A stretch of DNA of 64,000 nt from contig NZ_JBHLWN010000107.1 of the NCBI RefSeq assembly GCF_042432825.1, positions 48,482 through 112,481 of the forward strand, in the 5' to 3' direction. Both the position numbers and the translations under genes were made by a program. The notes below the pieces were generated by a model. That model was not told where the DNA came from. It made no database searches and saw only the letters and a program-made list of their open reading frames with translations. This DNA comes from Gordoniibacillus chartarius (lineage in GTDB: Bacteria; Bacillota; Bacilli; Paenibacillales; NBRC-103111). Shown here in pieces: positions 7,677 to 15,650 of this stretch. Each line of letters starts with the position of its first letter. The first letter of the stretch is position 1.

Positions 7677-9374
7677 CTACGATGCCATAACCGTAATCCC
7701 CTTGGGAACCTGAATATCCGAATGGATGGTGCCATCCGCTTGCTTCGTATGTTTGACTTTAACGATTCCATGTGGTGTCGGGAAGGTGCCTTCCGCCCAC
7801 TCCAAGTCGCCCAGCTGCGGTGTCACGCGTATCGTCCGGCATCCGGGCTCCACCGGGCGAATGCCTAGTACGTATTCGGACAGCCAGGCCGTTGGACCGG
7901 ACGCCCAGCCGTGGCATAGGCTATGCCGATAACCTTCGTAACAATAACCTCCATAAGTGCCGTGTACATCGATCTTACCTTCCGTTGTCAGCTCGTCGAT
8001 ACGCGCTGCATCTTTCAGCCACTCGATATCGAAATCCTCCCAGAACGTAGTCGCTCCAAGAGTCAGCATGCCGCCCCAATAAGCCCGGATACTATCCAGA
8101 CTGCCGCGTATATCCCCCGCCTCGCCGCGCGCTTTCAGAATATAGTAGCCGTAGAAGGTAGAATAGCCTTTCGGTGAATCCGGCGCAATGACCTCTTCGT
8201 TCGCCTGCTTCGGATCGAGCTGACCGACTAAAGCCAGCAGCGAGGCAGCCTGCTTGCTATGATTATGATCGGGAATAACCTTGCGGAGACTTCCCTCGGT
8301 TCGCCGGCACAGCTGTTCCGCATCGTGGTCTCCCATCACCGTGCACAGTCTGGCACCGGCCTCCATGCACCAGATGAACAGCGCATGCACACCGGCCTTG
8401 ACCCCTTGCAGATTCGTGGAAGACGGCCAATCCAGGAACGGATTCGGAATGTCCACGGTGCCGTCCTCTCGAACGCAAGCTGCGAGCTGGCGGAGAAGCT
8501 CTGTCATATAAGGCTGCTGCTCCAGCAAATAGTTCAGGTCCCCGTTATACATATACCAATCGTGATGGATCAGAACCCACCAGATCGAATAGGTTGGAAA
8601 GGTCGTCATCCAGCCCGGCAACGGGCTCTCGTCCCGGATAAAATCCAAACTCCTCGGCACCACGTCATGATAACCGAATACAGCCTGAAGCGTCGACGTT
8701 TCCGGATGCATATCGCCCGTCCACACCAGCCGGTCCCGCTTAATCCCATCCCACAAATAATCCTGCATATTCAAGTGTACCGTGTAAGCCCCCGTGTCCC
8801 AAATCCGATTGAGCAAATCGTCGCTGCAGCGGAAGCTTCCTTTGTATTCTACTTCATGCATGACAGCAACAGCGCGGACGCTTAAGAGCTGTACGAAATG
8901 CCCTTCATCCAAAAAATCGATCCGGACAAAGCGAAAGCCCGTATTTCCGATATGCTCGGCCCCCATATAGCTAACTTCAAACACGCCGTCTCGCACCGCA
9001 TGATTGTTTGTCGCATTCGTAGTCCCGCCAAGTTCGCTCATCGCTTCCATGGCCGATTCTCCGAACCGAATGCGCAGCTTTGCCGTTCTGCGATCCTTGC
9101 TGCTGCCTCCGGCGATGCAAATTTGCACCCCGCCATGCAGCTCCGTGCCAAAATCAAACAATACGCCTGGCGCGCTCCCTTCGTTGCGTAAGACGCACAC
9201 CTGTTCCATCGGCAGGCTTAATACGGATTGACCGTCCCGTCCGGCAAGGAGCAGCTCCGGACGTTCAAGTTTCGCTCCCACATCTTCCGATTGCCAGACA
9301 ATCCGCACCGGATCGACGTAGTATTGGGTCCTCGGTTCTTTATGCAGGTTAAGGCTTTTCCACGAAGGAATCAT
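7677..9374 (-). CDS. GH78-like glycoside hydrolase (alpha-L-rhamnosidase-related)
   Basis: A 565-residue protein without signal peptide. An N-terminal beta-sandwich (about 20-175, FDFGTELHGGVQI then GFRFVRIDF) precedes an (alpha/alpha)6 catalytic domain (about 180-500) and a C-terminal beta domain ending PKGITVMAS. WDGIKRDRLVWTGDMHPE (208-225) aligns with the catalytic loop of GH78, but the usual DERLGWTGD acid is not in its normal register; Asp209, Asp214 and Asp221 are the acidic candidates. Glu446 in GATTFWEDFD is the likely base. The ATG at 9374 is chosen because GGGAG lies 8 bases upstream; the ATG at 9401 abuts its RBS. Probably trims rhamnosides taken into the cell; substrate unproven. 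Confidence 0.8.
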   Translation of the reverse strand: MIPSWKSLNLHKEPRTQYYVDPVRIVWQSEDVGAKLERPELLLAGRDGQSVLSLPMEQVCVLRNEGSAPGVLFDFGTELHGGVQICIAGGSSKDRRTAKLRIRFGESAMEAMSELGGTTNATNNHAVRDGVFEVSYMGAEHIGNTGFRFVRIDFLDEGHFVQLLSVRAVAVMHEVEYKGSFRCSDDLLNRIWDTGAYTVHLNMQDYLWDGIKRDRLVWTGDMHPETSTLQAVFGYHDVVPRSLDFIRDESPLPGWMTTFPTYSIWWVLIHHDWYMYNGDLNYLLEQQPYMTELLRQLAACVREDGTVDIPNPFLDWPSSTNLQGVKAGVHALFIWCMEAGARLCTVMGDHDAEQLCRRTEGSLRKVIPDHNHSKQAASLLALVGQLDPKQANEEVIAPDSPKGYSTFYGYYILKARGEAGDIRGSLDSIRAYWGGMLTLGATTFWEDFDIEWLKDAARIDELTTEGKIDVHGTYGGYCYEGYRHSLCHGWASGPTAWLSEYVLGIRPVEPGCRTIRVTPQLGDLEWAEGTFPTPHGIVKVKHTKQADGTIHSDIQVPKGITVMAS

Positions 9375-9610
9375 GGCTGCACTCCCGTTTCTAAATGACA
9401 TTCCTTTCTTTAATATTGATTTTACCGTCAGTGCTTGGCAGGGACAATCATAAAGTTGTGATCAGGAATATAACAAAATTGATCATCGATTTCAAAATGA
9501 CGTCGTCCCAACTCCTTCGGCTGATGCGAAACTCATGACAGAAGACTTCCGATGAATAGGGGATGGCAGGTTTCGATCCGAAAATCCAAACCTGCCGGAA
9601 CGAACGAAAC

Positions 9611-11095
9611 TTATTCGGGGATGTACGGCAGCTCGAGCATCGTCGGAATATTAATGACATGCGTTTCCGTGTACGTGAGCATGCCTTCAACACCGTACTC
9701 CCGGCCGACCCCGGATTGCTTGACTCCCCCGAAAGGAAAACGAACATCCAGCCCCTGGACTGCAGCGGTATTAATCATCGTCGTGCCGGCCTCGATCCGC
9801 CGGGCAATCCGCACGGCGTCTTCTTCCTTGCCCCATACCGAGCTGGTTAGACCGTATATGCTCTCGTTGTGCAGCGCAATAACCTGCTCTTCGTCGTCGA
9901 ACGGTAAAATCGGAACGGTCGGGCCGAATTGCTCCTCCACGACAATCGGGTCATTGTAATCACAGCCCAAAACCAGTGTCGGCTGCATGAAATTCCCTTG
10001 ATCATTAATATCCGGATCGATGACTTTGCCGAGTTTGATAACCTCGGCGCCGCGGCTCTTGGCATCGTCGATCAGACTCTGCACATATTTGACTTGACCG
10101 GCGTTATTCACGGGCCCTATCGTAACGTTCGGGTTAAACGGACTGCCTACGCGAATCCATTTGTTGGCGGCATCTATATATTTGGTTACGAATGCTTCAT
10201 AAATGGAGCGATGCACATAAACACGTTTGGCGATCATGCAGATTTGACCTGCCGTGAGGAAATTGGAGATGACCAGACGTCGCATTGCACGCTCGTCATT
10301 CACATCGAAGCTCTTGAGAATAATAGCCGCATCGTTGCCGCCTAATTCCAGCGTCATCTTTTTAATCGTTTCGGAAGCGGCCTTCATGATGCTTTTCGCA
10401 GTTTTGGTGCCGCCGGTGAACGCAATTTTGGCTACCTTCGGATTGGATGTCAATTCAACCCCTACGTCGGCTTCGCCATGAACGAGGTTCAGAACACCCG
10501 GAGGAAACTCGGAGGAGATGATCTCCACCACCTTGCTGACAGCAAGAGGAGCGAACGGGCTTGGCTTCAACACCATCGTATTCCCTGCCAGCAGAGCGGG
10601 TGCAATCTTTATGGTAGACAGTGAGATCGGGTAATTCCACGGCGTAATCGCGGATACGACACCGATCGGGTCGTGCGTGATGATCGTTTTTCCCTTCTCA
10701 TGCTCCTTCACTTCTTCCTGAAGCACTTCCTTCGCATTGTCGCAGGCGAATTCCATCCACATCAGGGACACGGCAAACTCACCTTCGGCGTCATACAGCG
10801 GTTTCCCGTGCTCCAGAGAGAGAAGTCGGGTTAGCTCGGGCATTGCGGCCTTCACTTTAGCAATAGCTCTGCGCATACGCTCGATTCTTTCCTCCACCGG
10901 TACCCACTTCCATGTACCAAAAGCATGATAGGCGGCTTCAATCGCTTCGATCGCTTCTTCTTTCGTGTTGACGGGCGCATAGCCTGCGACTTCTTTGAGA
11001 TTCGCCGGGTTTTCACGGGTATACCGCTTTTCTGTCAGCACCTGTTTCCCACCAATGATGGAATGTACGACGATCGGCTCAGTTGCAACGGTCAT
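9611..11095 (-). CDS. NAD(P)-dependent aldehyde dehydrogenase
   Basis: A 494-residue enzyme of the ALDH superfamily that oxidises an aldehyde to the acid. Key residues are visible: Asn154 (TPWNYP), Lys177 (VLKPSP), the GTKTAK turn after FTGG, Glu250 (LELGGND) and the nucleophile Cys286 (AGQICM). The ATG at 11095 is supported by GGAGG 9 bases upstream; an upstream in-frame start would add 30 residues without a site. It stands alone between an intergenic stretch and a decayed chemoreceptor fragment. The specific aldehyde cannot be deduced. Confidence 0.93.
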   Translation of the reverse strand: MTVATEPIVVHSIIGGKQVLTEKRYTRENPANLKEVAGYAPVNTKEEAIEAIEAAYHAFGTWKWVPVEERIERMRRAIAKVKAAMPELTRLLSLEHGKPLYDAEGEFAVSLMWMEFACDNAKEVLQEEVKEHEKGKTIITHDPIGVVSAITPWNYPISLSTIKIAPALLAGNTMVLKPSPFAPLAVSKVVEIISSEFPPGVLNLVHGEADVGVELTSNPKVAKIAFTGGTKTAKSIMKAASETIKKMTLELGGNDAAIILKSFDVNDERAMRRLVISNFLTAGQICMIAKRVYVHRSIYEAFVTKYIDAANKWIRVGSPFNPNVTIGPVNNAGQVKYVQSLIDDAKSRGAEVIKLGKVIDPDINDQGNFMQPTLVLGCDYNDPIVVEEQFGPTVPILPFDDEEQVIALHNESIYGLTSSVWGKEEDAVRIARRIEAGTTMINTAAVQGLDVRFPFGGVKQSGVGREYGVEGMLTYTETHVINIPTMLELPYIPE

Positions 11096-11223
11096 AGGGC
11101 ATGTCCTCCATTCATATGTGCTAAGACTATGGTTTGGTGGCAAAGGAAAACTTATGCAACCATCTCCAACATCCGGCGAATCCATGGGTATTAGTAACAG
11201 TTCTTATAAACGAGTGAAACGTT

Positions 11224-11254
11224 AAAAAAGGCCAAGTGAGTACACTTGACCTTA
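11224..11254 (-). terminator. hairpin terminator inside the chemoreceptor remnant
   Basis: Minus strand AAGGTCAAGTGTACTCACTT-GGCCTTTTTT: stem AAGG-CAAGTG/ CACTTG-CCTT with a T-run. It lies just past the recognisable receptor sequence, which supports that the gene was cut short there. Confidence 0.75.
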
Positions 11255-11573
11255 CTTCACCGAAGCCTGTAGTCACTTCTCTTGTCAACAGCCCCGTTCT
11301 CACTACACTTTCTCGAAGATGTCGGCTGAAGCCGGCCAACATTTGTACAGAACTCGTGATTTGCTCCAGCAACCGCTTATTTGCATCATTCGCCTCAACC
11401 GCTTCAAGCGTCCGTCTTTCCGCATGCAGAAACAACTGTCGATTTAGCCTCGCAACCGTCACTGCAACAGCTGTAAGGAACACGACGAACAGGATACTGC
11501 CCGCTGCTGCGGAACTTGGATCAGCAAGAATATCGTTCCATATCAAATCAGCAACTGGCTGAAACCTGTCCAC
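11245..11573 (-). pseudogene. truncated methyl-accepting chemotaxis protein fragment
   Basis: The minus-strand frame reads DLIWNDILADPSSAAAGSIL, one membrane helix, then a helical segment (ANDANKRLLEQITSSVQML followed by GFSRHLRESVVRTGLL, TREVTTGFGEV) like the membrane-proximal part of a cytosolic MCP-type receptor. It stops near 11245, where a terminator hairpin begins; no signalling hairpin tip (E-IxxIV.I..IA.QTNLLALNA type) is present. No convincing RBS precedes the ATG at 11573. The open frame continues to 11127 but the tail looks unrelated. I read it as a remnant of a longer receptor gene. Confidence 0.5.
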
Positions 11574-11670
11574 AGGAAGAATCTACTTTCATTGCGACGC
11601 ACATAAGTCCGAAACCTATCAAATGTACTAGAGCATTCAAGAGATGAGCGCGACTTTGTTCTACGGGGCA

Positions 11671-11887
11671 TGGCGTGACTAATGCGGCTCGTTTACGGAT
11701 TTGGAGGGCCTTATTTTACCGCTATCGCAATTTTCATTCAAAATAGGAGACTTTGACGGCGCTATCAAATATCAATTGATGAAATCGGGCATGATTTTTC
11801 CCGATTCCTGGGAAATAACGCCTTCATAATCCGCTAAACTTGTAAGAGATCAAGTCTCGAGCCAAATAACGGTTTTGGAAACCGTTA
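11671..11887. repeat. 217-bp dispersed intergenic repeat, copy B
   Basis: Second copy of the element at 7031-7247, same orientation and exactly the same length. The terminal hairpin AACGGTT-5-AACCGTT is fully kept while its loop differs. No long open frame and no flanking duplication were seen. Confidence 0.8.
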
Positions 11888-12070
11888 TAGCTCATAAGAG
11901 TTTCCGCCTACCGGGTTGTTTGGACGGATTTGGCTGCGCCGTTCCAATAAATGAATTTTCGGAACCGCGCCGTTTTCGATTGCGGCAGTGAACCGTCCAG
12001 CACAAAGAATGGAAAGATATATCTCTTTTCATGCTGGGCTTATCCACGCAGGCTCCATATTTCCCCAAAC

Positions 12071-12093
12071 AAAAAAGCCCCTTTTCAGGGACT
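12071..12093 (-). terminator. terminator of the SARP-like response regulator gene
   Basis: Minus strand AGTCCC-TGAAAA-GGGGCT followed by TTTTTT, 14 bases after the stop codon at 12107. Confidence 0.75.
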
Positions 12094-12106
12094 AGTGATA
12101 CTGCGC

Positions 12107-13234
12107 CTATTCTTGTTTATCCGCTTTCCAATCCCTGTACCACTCGGTTATATAAGGGCTTGGACGCTCGTTTAACTCTTGCTCCAGCACGGACACCAGC
12201 AACCGGTATTGGCGATTGACCGCCAAAACATTCCCCTTCGACGCATAAATTTGCATGAGGCAGAAATGGGCTTCTTCCGCCAGTTCATGTCTGCTGCATA
12301 TGTGAAGATATAACTCTATAGCCTCATCCAAATCATTCGATTTCCAGTACCACTGCGCCATCTGCAAGGAGGTGCGCAACCATAACGTTCTCAATCGGTG
12401 ACGTTCGCTTTCCGCCCACCAAAGATCAAGCTCTTGTAAATAATCGCCCGTGTATAATTTCATAATGTCCCGATAATCTCGGATCGTTTCCGGAGAGATC
12501 GGAGGGGCTGAGTTCAGTTTTCGCTCCCATTCCTCAGCGTCCAGGCGCACATGGTGCAAGGTCAGCACATATCCGTCTGTTGAATTGGCAATTTGAAAAT
12601 GATCACCGAATAGCTTTAACGATTTACGGACGTGATAAACCGCCGTGTACAGCTGAGAATACACGTTGCCGGATTCATATTCCGGCCAAAGCACCTCAAC
12701 CAGTACGGACTTACGAACCCATTGACCCCGGTGTTGAAGCAAATATAAAAATAACTCATAGGCTCGCGTGGTCCTCCATTGAACGTGAATGACTTCTCCT
12801 TTTGACGTTTCTATGGACACTTGCTTGAGCATAGTCATTCGAATACATTCATTCTTAGCAAGGGGAGCTTTGGCATCTAATCTTGTCTCAATACGGTGCA
12901 AAGTTTTAGCTAACCGCTCCGGTGAGATCGGTTTTACAATATAGTCAATCGCCTCCAGTTCAAAAGCTTTCACTGCATATTCATCGTAGGCCGTGACAAA
13001 AACAATATGTATATTCGGGTTTATCTCCAAGAGGTGCTCCGCTAGCTGGATCCCGTCGATTTCCGGTAAATTGATATCGAGAAAAATAACATCAATGCCG
13101 CCTTCCGCCACTCTTTTCTTGGCAAGCATCGGGTCTTGGAATTTTCCGACAATGGTGATATCTGAAGCTTTCTTCAGCTGCATCTCCAGATAATCCAGAG
13201 CCAGACGTTCATCGTCAACTAGGATAACTTTCAT
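12107..13234 (-). CDS. response regulator with SARP-type winged helix and BTAD domain
   Basis: A 375-residue regulator: receiver domain (1-120; acidic pair Asp7-Asp8, phospho-acceptor Asp53 in IFLDINLPEIDG, Lys in YIVKPISP), an OmpR-like winged helix (about 145-225, RAYELFLYLLQHRGQWVRKSVLVEVLWPE), and an all-helical bacterial transcriptional activation domain (about 235-370). The ATG at 13234 has GGGGAG upstream; the longer frame to 13294 has none. It lies downstream of the MHYT-GGDEF-EAL gene and is divergent from the hybrid kinase at 15651, its likely phospho-donor. Cytoplasmic transcription factor; targets unknown. Confidence 0.9.
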   Translation of the reverse strand: MKVILVDDERLALDYLEMQLKKASDITIVGKFQDPMLAKKRVAEGGIDVIFLDINLPEIDGIQLAEHLLEINPNIHIVFVTAYDEYAVKAFELEAIDYIVKPISPERLAKTLHRIETRLDAKAPLAKNECIRMTMLKQVSIETSKGEVIHVQWRTTRAYELFLYLLQHRGQWVRKSVLVEVLWPEYESGNVYSQLYTAVYHVRKSLKLFGDHFQIANSTDGYVLTLHHVRLDAEEWERKLNSAPPISPETIRDYRDIMKLYTGDYLQELDLWWAESERHRLRTLWLRTSLQMAQWYWKSNDLDEAIELYLHICSRHELAEEAHFCLMQIYASKGNVLAVNRQYRLLVSVLEQELNERPSPYITEWYRDWKADKQE

Positions 13235-13340
13235 TGAGCTCTCCCCGTGGTGCTTTTTTGGTAACTCCAATATATCACTCTTTTTTTGTATCATACAAAT
13301 TGTGACATGTGATCCGATTGAAGGGTACTAAACGCACATA

Positions 13341-13371
13341 AGAAGCGGCCCCTCTATCAAGGAGCCGCTTC
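13341..13371 (-). terminator. possible terminator overlapping the end of the GGDEF-EAL gene
   Basis: AAGCGGC (13343-13349) pairs with GCCGCTT (13364-13370) across the stop codon at 13357. There is no clear T-run, so this may only be an mRNA 3' stem. Confidence 0.35.
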
Positions 13372-15390
13372 ATCCGGTACGTTATGCTGCTGCGGTAATC
13401 CAAAAGCCCTGAACCACTGCTCTAACATATCATTCTTCATTGGTTTTCCATAGTAATACCCTTGCATGACATAACAGCCTAATTGGGTCAAGAAGTCGAT
13501 ATGTTCCTGCTGCTCTACTCCTTCGGCGATAACATCCAAATTCAAATTCTCCGCCATTAAAATAATGGCATGAATGATCGCCCTCTTACTCGGAGTGTCC
13601 AAATCGTTGGTAAAGAGACGATCCAATTTGAGAGCGTCGATGGGAAGCCTGTCCAGCAGCCCAATGGACGAATAGCCTGTACCGAAGTCATCCATAGAGA
13701 CGCGTACTCCCAGCTTCCTGATGCTGTCGAGCTGACGAATAATATCGTTGATATCGTAGAGGACCATGGACTCGGTAACCTCCAGTTCCAGATAGGCCGG
13801 ATCGAGCCCTACTCTGCTCAAGACGGATTCGATCAGCTCGGTCAAGCTGTCGGTTTGAAACAAGCGAACCGATAGATTGACCGATACGGGCTGCGAGATT
13901 CCTTGCAGCTGCCATTCTTTATTTTGTCGGCACGCTTCTTCCAGGGTCCATCGGGTTATGGGAATGATTAAACCGGTTTCTTCGGCAATCGGTATGAACT
14001 CACCCGGGGAAATCAACCCAAGCCGGGGGTGCTGCCAGCGAATCAAAGCTTCGAAGCCGTACAATTGATTGGTCTTCACATTCCATTTGGGCTGATATAC
14101 GATAAAGAATTGGTTATCCTCCAGGCCTCGCTGCAAATCCTTCTCCAGTTCCATTTTACGTACGGCCAGGGTACCCATCTCCTCCGTATAGACGCTGTAC
14201 TGGTTTTTCCCCTGCCCTTTGGCCCTATACATGGCCGTATCCGCGGTTTTCAGAAGAATGGAACGATCGGAATCCTGAATGGAACCGATGCTTATGCCGA
14301 TACTTCCTGTCACATAAAGCTCATTACCTTCGATATAGTAGACCTTCTTGATCGAGCGAAGAATATCTTGGGCTAACCGCTCCGCCCGCTCCTGATCGCA
14401 TCGTTTGACAATGATAAGGAACTCGTCTCCCCCGATCCGGAACGCCTGCTGGTCGCTGCGAACGAACTCGCGCAGTCTTGCGCCGACCTCCCGCACCAGG
14501 AGATCTCCGATATTATGTCCAAGGGTGTCATTGATGGCTTTGAACCGGTCCAGATCAAGGAACAGAACGCCGAGGCTTTCCTTGCCGATGTGTGTGTCAA
14601 AAAAACGGTTCATTTCGTTGCGATTAGGCAGGCCTGTAATGGAATCTTCGTAAGCCATCCGCTCGAGTACATGCCGGTCGAAGAACATAGCTCCCCATGA
14701 TACGAAGAGAATGATGAATATCGTGACCGTCACTCCGTACAGAAGAAACATATCGATGTCATGCTCGTGCTCCATCATCGCGCCGGCATGAACATGAAAG
14801 CGTGCGGCCTTCATCCCCGTATAGTGCATCCCGCAAATGGCGAAGCCCATTATGACGGCCGACAGCCATTTCAGCCAGCTGGTGGAAGACTGATTGCGGA
14901 AGCGCAAAAACAAAAATAAAGCCGCATAGGAGGCCGCAAAAGCGATGAGGGCCGAAAGCGTCCAAAAAAACTTATCATACGACAGATCAGCGGACATGAT
15001 CATGGCTTCCATGCCCATGTAATGCATCGTCACAATTCCGCTTCCCATAATAAAGCCGCCGAGTGCGATCTTATACCAATTGATGTTCTTAGGCATTGTA
15101 ATGTAGAACGCGATAAAAGAAGAGATGATACTAGCCGCCATAGAGAGCAAGGTAAGCCAGACGTCATATTGGACCACAGCATGAAGATGGAAGGCTAACA
15201 TGCCGACAAAATGCATGGACCAAACCCCGTTGCCCATGACAAACGCTCCCGCCAGCAGCCAAAAAAAACGGCTTTTTCCGCTGGAGTACGAAATCTTGGC
15301 CGTTATGTTAAGCGCCGAATACGACGCCAGGATCGCGATAACTACTGATAAAGCGACTATGATATAGTTGTAACTTCCTTCTACGTTCAC
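13357..15390 (-). CDS. MHYT-GGDEF-EAL bifunctional cyclic-di-GMP protein
   Basis: A 677-residue membrane protein that can make and break cyclic di-GMP. Seven membrane helices (about 8-235) hold three MHYT-type repeats (MHF 59-61, MHY 122-124, MHY 188-190), proposed to bind a metal and sense a gas. The diguanylate cyclase domain keeps GGDEF (320-324); the usual RxxD product-inhibition site reads RSDQ here, so feedback inhibition may be lost. The phosphodiesterase domain keeps EAL (447-449) and DDFGTGYSS. Both active sites look intact. It sits between the response regulator and the divergently transcribed hybrid kinase. Confidence 0.93.
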   Translation of the reverse strand: MNVEGSYNYIIVALSVVIAILASYSALNITAKISYSSGKSRFFWLLAGAFVMGNGVWSMHFVGMLAFHLHAVVQYDVWLTLLSMAASIISSFIAFYITMPKNINWYKIALGGFIMGSGIVTMHYMGMEAMIMSADLSYDKFFWTLSALIAFAASYAALFLFLRFRNQSSTSWLKWLSAVIMGFAICGMHYTGMKAARFHVHAGAMMEHEHDIDMFLLYGVTVTIFIILFVSWGAMFFDRHVLERMAYEDSITGLPNRNEMNRFFDTHIGKESLGVLFLDLDRFKAINDTLGHNIGDLLVREVGARLREFVRSDQQAFRIGGDEFLIIVKRCDQERAERLAQDILRSIKKVYYIEGNELYVTGSIGISIGSIQDSDRSILLKTADTAMYRAKGQGKNQYSVYTEEMGTLAVRKMELEKDLQRGLEDNQFFIVYQPKWNVKTNQLYGFEALIRWQHPRLGLISPGEFIPIAEETGLIIPITRWTLEEACRQNKEWQLQGISQPVSVNLSVRLFQTDSLTELIESVLSRVGLDPAYLELEVTESMVLYDINDIIRQLDSIRKLGVRVSMDDFGTGYSSIGLLDRLPIDALKLDRLFTNDLDTPSKRAIIHAIILMAENLNLDVIAEGVEQQEHIDFLTQLGCYVMQGYYYGKPMKNDMLEQWFRAFGLPQQHNVPDEAAP

Positions 15391-15650
15391 ATCAGATCAA
15401 CTCCTTAATTGCGCAACCGTTGGTAACTCTTCCATTTTCCCGTCACAAGGACAGCCTTTTCGTTCCTGCACGCCGCGGGAGAACATACCCATTATTTTGG
15501 AATGTCCGACTCTACAAATTCTCGACAATTACCTTGTGCATTCGGCAATCTTCTATCGAAATTTGCAATTTATTCTAAAATCAGCTAATAGAAATCTTCA
15601 GATAATGGTATGATAGGAGGAAATGATGTCCATGAATTGAGGTTGTCCGA

